Source: Pandoraea anhela
GTDB lineage: Bacteria > Pseudomonadota > Gammaproteobacteria > Burkholderiales > Burkholderiaceae
Assembly: GCF_902459655.1 (NCBI RefSeq)
Contig: NZ_CABPSB010000008.1
Coordinates: 124,001-188,000, forward strand
Reading direction: 5' to 3'
DNA length: 64,000 nucleotides
Shown here one piece after another: positions 24,905 to 33,882 of this stretch (the stretch's first letter is position 1; each line of letters opens with the position of its first letter). Both the position numbers and the translations under genes were made by a program. The notes beneath the pieces were generated by a model. That model worked only from the letters and a program-made list of their open reading frames with translations. It was not told where the DNA came from and searched no databases.

Positions 24905-26308
24905 CTAAACGCTGGTGGTTTGCGACGACGGGTGCGCACGCGGCGCATCCGGCATCGCATCGGGGTTAGGGAGCGTGACCCTGACATGCAGGCCACGTGG
25001 GGGGAAAGGGCTGGCGTCTTGCAACGTGACCTGTCCGCCGAGGCGGTCGACGATGGCCCGCACGATCGCCAGTCCCAGCCCGGTGCCTTCGCCGCCATGA
25101 TCGCGGGATTCGCGATGATCGGTGGCCCGGTAGAACGCGTCGAACACGCGCCCGCGCTTGTCGGCATCGATGCCGGGGCCGGAATCGATCACGTCGATGG
25201 CGACATCGCGGCCGGTGGACGACAGACGAACCGATACCGTGCCGCCCGCCGGCGTATAACGCACGGCGTTGCCGACGATATTCCCCAGCAGCGTGACGAT
25301 ATCGCGTTTTGCGCCCGCGACCCGCAGGCTGGAGCGCGCAGGCGGGATGGCAGGCACGTTCGACGAAGCGTCGACGAGATCGAGCACGATCTGCTTGCGG
25401 TCGGCAAGCACGAACACGTCTTCCAGTGCTTCGTGCACGGCGGGCAACAGCGTGAGCGGCGTGGCGGGCACGGTCGGGGCGCTCTGGGCGCGAGCGAGCG
25501 TCAGCAATTGCTCGATCAACGCGCGCGTGCGGCGTAGCCCGCTCTTGAGCTTGGTCAGGCGATTGCGCGTTTCGGCGTCGAGCCCGGCCGGTTCCAGCGC
25601 GCGGTCGAGGTTTTCCGATTGAATCACCAGGGCCGTGACCGGCGAGCGCAGTTCATGCGCGGCGTCGGCCACGAAGCGACGTTGCTCGTCGAGCGCCTTG
25701 TCCAGCCGGGACAGCAGACGGTTGATCGACACGATGAACGGCTCGATTTCCGTCGGCGCGCCCTGTGTATCGAGGCCACGCAGATCGGTATCGCGCCGTT
25801 TGTCGACCTCGGCGGCCAGCTGCTGTACCGGTCGCCACGCCCGGCGGACCGTCCACACGATGGCGGCAATGAGCAGCGGCACGAACACGACGAACGGCAG
25901 CGCGGTGCGCAGGCCGCTGTTGCGTGCAATCTCGTTACGCCCCTCAGTGGGCTGCGCGACGACGATGCGCAGTTCCGGCCCGATGGTGCGCACGAAAGCG
26001 CGCCAGGTGTGGTCGCCCGTGTTGACGGTGTGAAATCCGTCGGAGAGCGTCACCGGAAAGGTGCCGCCGAGGCGCTGCACGGTGAGACGGTAGTCGTGAT
26101 CCTGAATCGGCAGGCCGTGCATGGCGTTGTCGGCACCGGCCAGATTACGGGTATCGACGAGGGCCGCAAGTTGCAACAACTGGTCGTCCTGAAACCGGTA
26201 GGCTTCACGAAACGCCGCCGCGTACGACACGAGACCCGCGACGATCGCCAGCCCCAGCGCGCAAGCCGAGAGCGTGACCACCAGACGCGACTGCAGCGAA
26301 CGCATCAT
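24905..26308 (-). CDS. Sensor histidine kinase, PmrB/QseC-like
   Basis: This 467-residue kinase has two transmembrane helices (about 9-31 and 137-153) around a ~105-residue periplasmic domain, a HAMP-like linker, HisKA with H218 in V-A-D-A-A-H-E-L-R-S-P and HATPase_c (N-I-V-G-N-A-V-R-Y-T-P; G-T-G-L-G-L-A-I-V). The order and the R-S-P variant after the histidine are typical of the QseC/PmrB/TctE group. Its ATGATG start overlaps the regulator's TGA, so the two are translationally coupled. The C-terminus has a Pro/Ala/Ser-rich extension of about 20 residues. Confidence 0.88.
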   Translation of the reverse strand: MMRSLQSRLVVTLSACALGLAIVAGLVSYAAAFREAYRFQDDQLLQLAALVDTRNLAGADNAMHGLPIQDHDYRLTVQRLGGTFPVTLSDGFHTVNTGDHTWRAFVRTIGPELRIVVAQPTEGRNEIARNSGLRTALPFVVFVPLLIAAIVWTVRRAWRPVQQLAAEVDKRRDTDLRGLDTQGAPTEIEPFIVSINRLLSRLDKALDEQRRFVADAAHELRSPVTALVIQSENLDRALEPAGLDAETRNRLTKLKSGLRRTRALIEQLLTLARAQSAPTVPATPLTLLPAVHEALEDVFVLADRKQIVLDLVDASSNVPAIPPARSSLRVAGAKRDIVTLLGNIVGNAVRYTPAGGTVSVRLSSTGRDVAIDVIDSGPGIDADKRGRVFDAFYRATDHRESRDHGGEGTGLGLAIVRAIVDRLGGQVTLQDASPFPPRGLHVRVTLPNPDAMPDAPRAHPSSQTTSV

Positions 26309-26964
26309 GCCTTGGGCACCAGCCAGCCCGCGCCCCGGATATTGCGGATGACGTCTGCCCCGAGCTTCTTGCGAATCGAATGAATCAGGAAGTCGATCAT
26401 GTTGCTCTCGATCTCCTCCCCCCAACCGTACAGACGATGTTCGAGCGCGTCGCGCGAGAGGATCGTGCCGGGGCGCAGCATCAAGGCGTGCAGCAGCGCG
26501 TATTCGCGTGCCGACAGCACACAACTGTTCTCGCCGTAGGTCGCCTGGTGCGTGGCGGGGTCGAGCGCGAGTGCCCCGTTGGTCAGCACCGGAACGGCGA
26601 CGCCGGCATGACGCCGGATGACGGCACGCATGCGCGCGAGCAACTCGCCGACTTCGAACGGCTTCACGACGAAGTCGTCGGCGCCCAGATCGAGTCCCTG
26701 AATGATGTCTTCGGCGCCGTCGCGCGCCGTCACGACGATGATCGGGGTGCGTCCGCCCGCACCGCGATGGGCGCGCAGGACTTCCCAGCCGTCGCGCCCG
26801 GGCAGGCCGAGATCGAGCAGCATCAGGTCGTAGGCATGCGCGGCGAGGGCGGCCAGCGCGGCATCGCCGTCACGACACCAGTCGGCCGCGTACGAGGCGT
26901 CCTTGAGCGCCTGCATCATGGCCTCTCCGATCATGGAGTCGTCTTCTACGAGCAATATCCGCAT
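26305..26964 (-). CDS. OmpR-family response regulator, PmrA/QseB-like
   Basis: This 219-residue regulator has a receiver domain (M-R-I-L-L-V-E-D-D, phospho-acceptor D51 in L-M-L-L-D-L-G-L-P-G-R-D-G, F-V-V-K-P-F) and a winged helix with L-S-A-R-E-Y-A-L-L and S-N-M-I-D-F-L-I-H-S-I-R-K-K-L-G, the recognition helix pattern of PmrA/QseB. It heads the operon with kinase and ArnT-like transferase. A direct repeat resembling a PmrA box lies about 95 bp upstream (27058-27074), which suggests autoregulation. Confidence 0.9.
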   Translation of the reverse strand: MRILLVEDDSMIGEAMMQALKDASYAADWCRDGDAALAALAAHAYDLMLLDLGLPGRDGWEVLRAHRGAGGRTPIIVVTARDGAEDIIQGLDLGADDFVVKPFEVGELLARMRAVIRRHAGVAVPVLTNGALALDPATHQATYGENSCVLSAREYALLHALMLRPGTILSRDALEHRLYGWGEEIESNMIDFLIHSIRKKLGADVIRNIRGAGWLVPKA

Positions 26965-27057
26965 GGTTCTCTAAACGCATTCCGGGGTGGCCTGGGCAGC
27001 CACCCCCCAATCCTTGCCGTTCACAGGCACGGCACGGGCGCAAGATAGCGCGCGAAA

Positions 27058-27074
27058 CTTAGGAGACACTTAGT
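27058..27074 (-). promoter_or_regulatory. PmrA-box-like direct repeat
   Basis: CTTAGG-N5-CTTAGT on the + strand matches the PmrA box (C/T)TTAA(G/T)-N5-(C/T)TTAA(G/T) except for G instead of the second A in each half. The 11-bp period is right for an OmpR-family dimer. It lies upstream of the PmrA-like operon. The rest of the 321-bp gap to metE contains a hairpin at 27209 and no gene. Confidence 0.55.
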
Positions 27075-27208
27075 GTGCGCCAAAGTACGGTGGCGCGAAT
27101 ATGCCATAAAAATCCAATTTTAATCAATGGTTTAGGCTGGATTTCTCATGTGGTTCCGCCGCCAAGGGGCAGCGCCTTGCGCCAACAAGCGCGGGCGGCA
27201 CAACGCAA

Positions 27209-27232
27209 ACAGGCCGGACAATCCCGGCCTGT
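27209..27232 (-). terminator. Hairpin terminator after metE
   Basis: ACAGGCCGG (27209-27217) pairs perfectly with CCGGCCTGT (27224-27232) around a 6-nt loop. On the minus strand it is followed by TTTGCGTT, a weak T-rich tail, 54 nt after the metE stop. Confidence 0.65.
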
Positions 27233-27285
27233 CGTAGCTTTTCGCGGACTGAATTGCCGCGTATTGGCAACGTCGCGTCGACGGC

Positions 27286-29574
27286 TTACTGTGCGCGCAG
27301 GGTTTTCGCGGCCGCCACCATGTTTTGCAGCGCCGGAATGACTTCTGCCCACTGGCGTGTCTTCAAGCCGCAGTCCGGGTTGACCCACAGCCGCTCTGCC
27401 GGAATACGCTGGGCCGCCTTCTGCATGAGCGCGACCATGTGCGCTTGCGTGGGAATGTTCGGCGAGTGGATGTCGTACACGCCCGGCCCGATTTCGTTGG
27501 GGTATTGGAACGAGTCGAAGGCATCGAGAAGCTCCATATCCGAGCGCGACGTCTCGATGGTGATCACGTCGGCATCCATGTCGGCGATGGCGGCGATGAT
27601 GTCGTTGAACTCCGAATAGCACATGTGCGTGTGGATCTGAGTGTTGTCCTGCACGCCGTTGGCCGCGATGCGGAAGGACTCGACCGCCCAGTCCAGGTAC
27701 GTCTGCCATTGGGCGCGACGCAGCGGCAATCCCTCGCGCAGCGCCGCTTCGTCGATCTGGATCACCCGGACACCGGCGCGCTCCAGATCCAGTACTTCCT
27801 CGCGAATCGCCAGCGCCAGTTGGAAGCAGGAGACCGAGCGCGGCTGATCGTCGCGCACGAAGGACCAGTTAAGAATCGTGACGGGGCCCGTCAGCATGCC
27901 TTTCATGGGCTTGTCGGTCAGCGACTGCGCGTATTGGATCCACTCGACCGTCATGGCCGTGGGACGACGGATGTCGCCGAACATGATGGGCGGCTTCACG
28001 CAGCGCGAGCCGTACGACTGCACCCAGCCGAACTGGCTGAACGCATAGCCTTCGAGCTGTTCCCCAAAATACTCGACCATGTCGTTGCGCTCGGCTTCGC
28101 CGTGCACCAGCACGTCCAGCCCCAGCGCTTCCTGCTCGCGCACGCTGCGCTCGATTTCCTTTTGCATTGCGGCAACGTAGCCGGCGCGATCGAGTTCGCC
28201 CGACTTGAATTGGCTGCGGGCGTTGCGGATTTCGGCAGTCTGCGGAAACGAACCGATGGTCGTCGTGGGGTAGCGCGGCAGGTTCAGCTTGGCGGCCTGC
28301 TTCGGTGCACGCTCGGCATAGGAACGTTGACGACGACCCAGTGCCGCTTCGATCTTGCCCAGCGCCGCCTTCACGGCAGGGTTGTGCACGCGCGACGACG
28401 CACGTCGGCTGGCGATGGCGGCGGCATTGGCGCTCAGTTCGGCGGCGACGGCGTCGCGCCCCTCGTTGATCGCGCGCGCCAGCACGGTGAGTTCCGCCAG
28501 CTTCTGTTTGGCGAAGGCGAGCCATGACTTGATGTCGGCGTCGAGCTTTTGCTCGCTGTCGAGGTCGACCGGCACGTGAAGCAACGAGCACGACGGCGCG
28601 ATCCAAAGACGCTCGCCGAGCGTTCCGGCGATCGGCGCCAGCCAGTCGAGCACGGCGGCCAGATCCGCTTTCCAGATGTTGCGTCCATTAATTACGCCCA
28701 GCGAGACCACCTTGTCGGCGGGGAGCGTGGCGATGACTTCGTCTACTTCGCCACGCGCATTCACGGCGTCGAGATGCAGACCGTCGACCGGCAGGCGGCA
28801 CGCGAGCGGCAGGTTGTCCTGAAGTTCGCCGAAATACGTGGTGAGCAGACGCTTGACCGGCGCTGCGGCCAGCGCGGCGTAGGCCACCTCGAAGGCCTCT
28901 TGCCATGGCGCGCCCAATTCGGTCACGAGGGTCGGTTCGTCGATCTGCACCCACTCGACGCCCTGTGCGGCCAGCGTTTCCAGCAACTCGACATATACCG
29001 GCAACAGACGCGGCAACAGGGCCAGTTTGTCGCTGTCGTCTTTCGATTTGCCGAGCCACAAATAGGTGACCGGTCCGATGATGACCGGCTTGGCCTTCAC
29101 GCCCGCAGCGTGGGCTTGCGCGAGTTGTTCGACCAGACGCGAAGCGTCTAGCGTGAACGTCGTCTCAGCGGTAAATTCCGGGACGATGTAGTGATAGTTG
29201 GTATCGAACCACTTAGTCATCTCGCCGGCGGCGACACCGTCACAGCATCCGGCATGTGCTTCGGTGCGCTGGGCGGAGCGGCCACGCGCCACGCGGAAGT
29301 AGTTGTCGAGCACGTCGCCCTGGAAGCCCTGCACGCGCCTGGGCAGGTTGCCCAGCGTGAAGCTCATGTCGAGTACCTGATCGTAAAACGCGAAATCGCC
29401 GACGGGTGCCAGATCCAGCGCCGCCTGATCGCGCCAGTGACGCAACCGCAGCGAAGCGCCGAGCGCTTTCAATTCGTCGCGCGACGATTGCCCCTTCCAG
29501 TAAGCCTCCTGACCGAACTTCAGCTCACGCTTCGCGCCGACGCGCGGAAATCCCAGGTTATGTGTCTTTGCCAT
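27286..29574 (-). CDS. metE: Cobalamin-independent methionine synthase MetE
   Basis: This 762-residue cytosolic enzyme transfers a methyl group from 5-methyltetrahydropteroyl-triglutamate to homocysteine, the last step of methionine synthesis. It has the full two-barrel length. The N-terminal barrel starts with the conserved [15 protein letters not shown]; the catalytic C-terminal barrel shows the zinc ligands H and C in [10 protein letters not shown] and C in N-P-D-C-G-L-K-T-R. It is transcribed alone. A MetR regulator is not adjacent, and I found no clear MetR site upstream. Confidence 0.97.
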   Translation of the reverse strand: MAKTHNLGFPRVGAKRELKFGQEAYWKGQSSRDELKALGASLRLRHWRDQAALDLAPVGDFAFYDQVLDMSFTLGNLPRRVQGFQGDVLDNYFRVARGRSAQRTEAHAGCCDGVAAGEMTKWFDTNYHYIVPEFTAETTFTLDASRLVEQLAQAHAAGVKAKPVIIGPVTYLWLGKSKDDSDKLALLPRLLPVYVELLETLAAQGVEWVQIDEPTLVTELGAPWQEAFEVAYAALAAAPVKRLLTTYFGELQDNLPLACRLPVDGLHLDAVNARGEVDEVIATLPADKVVSLGVINGRNIWKADLAAVLDWLAPIAGTLGERLWIAPSCSLLHVPVDLDSEQKLDADIKSWLAFAKQKLAELTVLARAINEGRDAVAAELSANAAAIASRRASSRVHNPAVKAALGKIEAALGRRQRSYAERAPKQAAKLNLPRYPTTTIGSFPQTAEIRNARSQFKSGELDRAGYVAAMQKEIERSVREQEALGLDVLVHGEAERNDMVEYFGEQLEGYAFSQFGWVQSYGSRCVKPPIMFGDIRRPTAMTVEWIQYAQSLTDKPMKGMLTGPVTILNWSFVRDDQPRSVSCFQLALAIREEVLDLERAGVRVIQIDEAALREGLPLRRAQWQTYLDWAVESFRIAANGVQDNTQIHTHMCYSEFNDIIAAIADMDADVITIETSRSDMELLDAFDSFQYPNEIGPGVYDIHSPNIPTQAHMVALMQKAAQRIPAERLWVNPDCGLKTRQWAEVIPALQNMVAAAKTLRAQ

Positions 29575-29583
29575 GTTCTCTAA

Positions 29584-29676
29584 TGACGGCTGCCGTCAGA
29601 TGAATGAAATCGTGACGTCGATCATAGAGATTTCGATTTATGAATGAAAATGGTCTTATTTGTGATTAACGTTAAT
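29584..29676 (-). promoter_or_regulatory. metE leader with two palindromes
   Basis: The 312-bp divergent region upstream of metE is AT-rich near 29600-29690. It contains TGACGGC-T-GCCGTCA (29584-29598), only 9 nt from the metE start and able to mask its ribosome-binding site, and the 12-bp perfect palindrome ATTAACGTTAAT (29665-29676). The first could be an operator or an RNA hairpin; the second is a candidate operator. The regulator is unknown. Confidence 0.45.
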
Positions 29677-29886
29677 TTTATTCATGATTAGGGGCGAGGC
29701 GCGTTGCGGCGATGTCCTGACGCGCCTCGACGACTTTGATGCGGCATTGATGCGGCATTGATGCCCGGCAGGTCGTCGCCATCGTCAGATCGGGCGACAT
29801 CGATGGTACGCTCGTGCGTCGGTTCGGCCCTCGGCGCGAGGGCGCCGGCCGCACATGCCATCGTCTCATCCGCTTTTGCCAACGCC

Positions 29887-30486
29887 ATGAAAAAACGTGA
29901 ATTCCTTGCCGGTGCCGTGGCACTGGGTGCATCGGTGCCCGTGTTTGCCAAATCTGCGGCATCGGCTGCGCCGGCTGCGCCAGCATCAACCCCGCTCGTC
30001 ACGATCTCCGGCGCTGTCGAGCGTCATAACCGCGGTCCCGTCGATCCGGCGCTGGATCAGTTGTTTCACAAGCAATTGGTGCAATTCGACGCGGGTTACG
30101 CGCTCGACTTCGCCATGCTGACGCGCCTGCCTGCAAGAACGATTCGCCCGACGCTGGAGTACGACGCAAAGACGCATGCGCTGCGCGGCCCGCGTCTGGC
30201 CGACGTTCTGACGCAGGCGGGCGTGCCGGCGAACCCGTTGACGCAAGTCCTGTTGCGGGCGATCGACGGGTACGTCGTTGCGACCACGCTCGGTCAGGTG
30301 CGTGAGTACGGCTTCTTGCTCGCCACGCATATCGACGACAAACCGCTTGCGCTGGGCGGGCTCGGGCCGCTATGGGCGGTGTATGACCCGGCAGGAATTC
30401 CCGCGCTCGCGGGCAAACCGCTCAAGGAGCGGTTCACCCTGTGCCCGTGGGGCGTCTATCACATTCAGGTCAACGCGGTGTCCTGA
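29887..30486 (+). CDS. Exported protein with a molybdopterin-oxidoreductase-like fold
   Basis: This 199-residue protein has a signal peptide (residues 1-21; M-K-K-R-E-F-L-A-G-A start, ending V-F-A-K). The mature part resembles the sulfite-oxidase-type molybdopterin domain in reduced form: L-R-G-P-R-L-A-D-V-L-x-x-A-G-V, then A-I-D-G-Y-V-V, and the end G-L-G-P-L-W-A-V-Y-D-P. The usual cysteine ligand of molybdenum is not at the expected place, so cofactor binding is doubtful; such short proteins are common and uncharacterised. It is monocistronic and diverges from metE. Confidence 0.65.
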   Translation: MKKREFLAGAVALGASVPVFAKSAASAAPAAPASTPLVTISGAVERHNRGPVDPALDQLFHKQLVQFDAGYALDFAMLTRLPARTIRPTLEYDAKTHALRGPRLADVLTQAGVPANPLTQVLLRAIDGYVVATTLGQVREYGFLLATHIDDKPLALGGLGPLWAVYDPAGIPALAGKPLKERFTLCPWGVYHIQVNAVS

Positions 30487-30497
30487 CGGGCATGGCC

Positions 30498-32723
30498 TCA
30501 GTGCGAGGTCGGGCGCCCGGGCGGCGAAGGCGATAACGGCGAGGGATCGATAGGCTGGAACGGGCTCACCCGCCCGGGCTGCCTGACCGGATCGAGTTCG
30601 TCCACATCTTCATGCAGGATCCGGCGGATTTCGAGAATGGCCTGCGGCGTCTCCTGCACGCTATGGCCCGCGACGATGACACGCTCGGACTGTGCCCCTG
30701 CGAGATGCGCGCTGGCGTAAGGCACCACGCCATCGGTCGACGCGTTCAGCGGCCCCTTGGCGCTGCGTCGCGCGATGATCGAGTGGTACTGCACCGACGG
30801 CGAAATCTTCAGTCCGGCGGCGGCCATCACGTACGGATCGGTATCGCGCAACTGGTCGATGCTGTTCGGCACGTAACGTGTCTTTCCCTCCGACGGGTCG
30901 TCCTCGGAACCGGTCGCGAAGTGCAGGACATCGTCGATGCTCGAGAGCAACGTGACGGGGAGCTTGATGAGGTTCGAAATCCAGCGTCCCAGACGGTTGC
31001 GGGCGAACGGCGTACCGCGATGCGGCGCAGCGATGAAGATGGCGCGTCCGAACTGCGGCACCGGGCGGAAGTTGAACAGGGGGTCGAGCCGGTCGCGGGC
31101 GCGGTCGATCTGTGCGTCGTCGAGGTGATATTCGTTCTGGAAGGCGTCCCACAGGTCGTCGTCGGAGCGCGAGACCATCAATCGGGCGATCACGCCGCCC
31201 ATGCTGTGCCCGATGATGACGGCGTCGTGCGACGCGGCGGACAACCCATCGGGGTCGAAATGCCTGAGCGTCGTCTCGAACGCATTGCGAATCGCCATTG
31301 CGTTGACGAGAATCGGCGCGTTCGTCGGGTAGTACACCTGCCACACCTGAAAATGCTCGCGCAGCGTGGCGTCTCCCTGAATCTCGTTGGCCAGGTTCAC
31401 CCAGGCTTCCGGGCTGCTTGCCAGACCATGCAGCATCAGAATCACGCGACGTCCCGGATCGAACGGCTGCATCAGATAGATATGAGGACGCACGATGCCA
31501 CGGTCGCGCCCGAACAGCGTACGCAGCGATTGCTCGGCAAACCCCGAGCGCGCGAGCCACAGACCGTAACCGGCGGTGAAGTTGCCCGCGAGCGGCACCA
31601 ACTGGTGATTGATCTCCACCGACGACTGCCGGTAGGGGTCGTAGACGACCAGCGTGGCGATCTTCGTGGTCAGCACTTCGTCGAGCGTCGTGCCGTTAAA
31701 GCGCAGCAGCAGCGTGATCGAGGGGGAGGGCATTTCACTGAAGACCGGGCCGGCGTTGGGGTCGGTGGCGCGCCGGAAATCGCGCGAGGCGCGGTTTTCC
31801 CGTGCAGTGAGCGCGCTGCGCGAGCCCGCGGCGCTCAGGTCGGCCCCGTCGCTTAGGTCATTTCGGTCATTTCGGTCGCTTCGGTCTTCTCTTTCGCCTC
31901 GGTCGTTGCGATTCTGCCCGGCGTAGGCGCTGTTCTCCTCGGGGCCTGTCGCGGCGTCGCCGCGCTGCACGGCATGGCGGCTGGCGGCCGAGAGTGCATC
32001 GGCGGCGGACTTGTCGTCGAGCACGGCAACGAGTTCGGCGCCGAAGCCGTCGCGCCGATACGGACTGCGCAATCCCGCGAAGGAGAGCGTGGATGCCGGC
32101 AGGACTTCGCGCGGCTGGGTGCGGTTATCGGCGAATCGCACGCTGCTGGCGTCCACGGGAAGCGTCCAACCGGCAATCTCGTCGTTGCCCGTCTGCTGCA
32201 CCCGGCGGAACAGGGCGACCGAGAAATTCTGCACCGCGTAGTTGTAATAGTCCCGGACCTGCGTCTGACGGTCTTCGAACGCCCGCTCGCTCGATGGCCG
32301 GTCGCTGTAGAACAGATACGCATACGAGTAGCGCGCGGCCCGAAGCCACAGATCGAACTGCGCGTCATTCCATGCCTTATCGCCGGGAGACGTCTGTGCG
32401 ATGGCGAGCTGCATCGAGATTTCCGCCATCGCTGCCAGACGCCGGTCGACGTCGATCTCCTTGGCGCGGCCGAGTGCATCGATGCAGTCGAGCGACGTTT
32501 TGGCGCAAATCGTGTCGTCCAACCCGGCGACCCGGATCGTTTCGTCTGTCGAGGCACTCAGCTTGCCCGTCGACAGAATGTCGCCGCGCTTCATGGCGAT
32601 GTACTGCTCGGGGCCGAGCGAGCGGACTTCCACCATCGCACAGCCCGAGAGCCCCGTCAGCCATAAGGCCGCGGCGAGCAAACCGGCACGACGAAGGCCC
32701 GCGTGCGTTCGGGCGGACATCAT
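30498..32723 (-). CDS. Large lipase-like alpha/beta hydrolase lipoprotein
   Basis: This 741-residue protein has a lipoprotein signal with lipobox L-S-G-C (C28). Residues 30-400 form an unfamiliar N-terminal region with a hydrophilic Asp/Arg/Asn-rich insert (about 255-285) encoded by a 9-bp tandem repeat. The C-terminal part is an alpha/beta hydrolase: oxyanion region V-I-L-M-L-H-G-L-A-S-S-P-E-A-W, nucleophile S507 in G-H-S-M-G-G, likely acid D664 in S-T-D-G-V-V-P and H687 in A-G-H-S. It probably hydrolyses lipids or esters at the periplasmic face of a membrane. Its ATGATG start overlaps the stop of the DUF4105 gene, so the two are coupled. Confidence 0.85.
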   Translation of the reverse strand: MMSARTHAGLRRAGLLAAALWLTGLSGCAMVEVRSLGPEQYIAMKRGDILSTGKLSASTDETIRVAGLDDTICAKTSLDCIDALGRAKEIDVDRRLAAMAEISMQLAIAQTSPGDKAWNDAQFDLWLRAARYSYAYLFYSDRPSSERAFEDRQTQVRDYYNYAVQNFSVALFRRVQQTGNDEIAGWTLPVDASSVRFADNRTQPREVLPASTLSFAGLRSPYRRDGFGAELVAVLDDKSAADALSAASRHAVQRGDAATGPEENSAYAGQNRNDRGEREDRSDRNDRNDLSDGADLSAAGSRSALTARENRASRDFRRATDPNAGPVFSEMPSPSITLLLRFNGTTLDEVLTTKIATLVVYDPYRQSSVEINHQLVPLAGNFTAGYGLWLARSGFAEQSLRTLFGRDRGIVRPHIYLMQPFDPGRRVILMLHGLASSPEAWVNLANEIQGDATLREHFQVWQVYYPTNAPILVNAMAIRNAFETTLRHFDPDGLSAASHDAVIIGHSMGGVIARLMVSRSDDDLWDAFQNEYHLDDAQIDRARDRLDPLFNFRPVPQFGRAIFIAAPHRGTPFARNRLGRWISNLIKLPVTLLSSIDDVLHFATGSEDDPSEGKTRYVPNSIDQLRDTDPYVMAAAGLKISPSVQYHSIIARRSAKGPLNASTDGVVPYASAHLAGAQSERVIVAGHSVQETPQAILEIRRILHEDVDELDPVRQPGRVSPFQPIDPSPLSPSPPGRPTSH
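31856..31882. repeat. Three tandem copies of a 9-bp unit in the lipase gene
   Basis: GGTCATTTC occurs twice and GGTCGCTTC once in succession. On the minus strand it is in frame and encodes S-D-R-N-D-R-N-D in the hydrophilic insert. The same unit, inverted, is found at 37356-37382. Confidence 0.85.
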
Positions 32724-33793
32724 GGCGTCACCGCCGGATCGTCGCCGGGCACGCCCTGACGGATACGTGTCGAGAAGTCGGCCGAATCGCCGGCGGCCAG
32801 CGCGCGCTGCACGAAGTTGCCCCGCTCATGGAGTTGCGCGTACGTGAAGCCGGGTGTCAGGCCGCCCTGATCGTAGGCGTATTCGGCGAAATAGCCCGAC
32901 AGCAGAAGACGATAGTCGAGCGGCAACCCCGGTGCGATGAGCCGCGCGATCTCGAAGACGATGGTCGTGCAGTTGCTCGTGAGCGTGTTGTACCAGGCGG
33001 GTTCGTCGTGCAGTTCACGAGCGCGCGCCAGATAGCCGAGGAACACCTCGCGCAGCTGTTTCGGCGGAATGTTCAGACGGTAAAGATAAGTCGTCTCCGC
33101 CCGCACGTTGCTGCGCACGCGCAGAATGTCGCGCTCGTCGGCGGCGACCAGCGTCGCTTCGAAGTCCTTGAAGAAGCCGCCGACAGCCGAGAACTTCTGC
33201 CCCTGTTGCTTTCGGATCTCGATGGAGAACACCACGCGCTGGCCGTCGGAGAAGCCGAACGACACCAGGGTGTGCGCGATGGCGGGACCCATCCAGTACG
33301 ACAAAACGAGATCGGCGCTCACCAGCTTGTCGAGGTCGTACTCACGCGTTTCCCAACGAGGGGTGAAGTCGGTTTCGGTACGCCATTCGAAATTGCGCAC
33401 GTTGTGGAGGGTGACGTGCGTGCCATCGATTTTCGAGTCGAGCCGCTGGGCGACGTCGGCGGCCCACGCACGGTCGTTGGACGGCCGGATCGTCTGCCAC
33501 CATCCGACCAGCAGAATCAGCGCGATCAGGAATCCCAGCGGCCAGCCCCGCAGCGGCGCGCCGGCATGCACGCGCACCAGTGCGACGACGGCGGCCACGC
33601 CGAGCGATACCCACAGGGCGATCACGAGATAACGCAGCAGTGCGGGGCCCGGGCAACGATAGGCGAGGGCCATCGCCCCCCATGCGCAGGCGCCCAGCAC
33701 GAGCAGGGCGAGCAAGCCGCGAAGGACGTATACGTACCACGCGATGTGATGGCCGGCGAGCGCGTCGCCGGCGTGGGATTGCAGATGCACCAT
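32720..33793 (-). CDS. DUF4105 membrane protein (Lnb N-terminal domain-like)
   Basis: This 357-residue protein starts with three hydrophobic helices (about residues 20-45, 54-75, 85-100) and has a periplasmic DUF4105 domain with W-x-A-D-V-A-Q-R, V-x-L-H-N-V-R-N-F-E-W-R and Y-N-T-L-T-S-N-C-T-T, the cysteine motif of the family. DUF4105 is related to the N-terminal domain of Lnb, the lipoprotein intramolecular transacylase, which hints at acyl transfer or hydrolysis on lipoproteins or lipids. Coupling to a lipase-like lipoprotein supports a lipid-related role. ATG 33793 is chosen because the membrane segments begin just after it; the frame extends further upstream without conserved features. 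Confidence 0.8.
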   Translation of the reverse strand: MVHLQSHAGDALAGHHIAWYVYVLRGLLALLVLGACAWGAMALAYRCPGPALLRYLVIALWVSLGVAAVVALVRVHAGAPLRGWPLGFLIALILLVGWWQTIRPSNDRAWAADVAQRLDSKIDGTHVTLHNVRNFEWRTETDFTPRWETREYDLDKLVSADLVLSYWMGPAIAHTLVSFGFSDGQRVVFSIEIRKQQGQKFSAVGGFFKDFEATLVAADERDILRVRSNVRAETTYLYRLNIPPKQLREVFLGYLARARELHDEPAWYNTLTSNCTTIVFEIARLIAPGLPLDYRLLLSGYFAEYAYDQGGLTPGFTYAQLHERGNFVQRALAAGDSADFSTRIRQGVPGDDPAVTP

Positions 33794-33882
33794 GTTTTGC
33801 AGAGTTCGATCCGGGGCGGCGGCCGTCGAGCAGATCCGAGGTTCAACTGTGAGACGGTGCCGGCCGCTGTGAAGCGCCCCGT

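Noticed and set aside
29600-29690. MetR binding site before metE
   Set aside because: TGAA and TTCA words are present, but no pair has the required 5-nt spacing.
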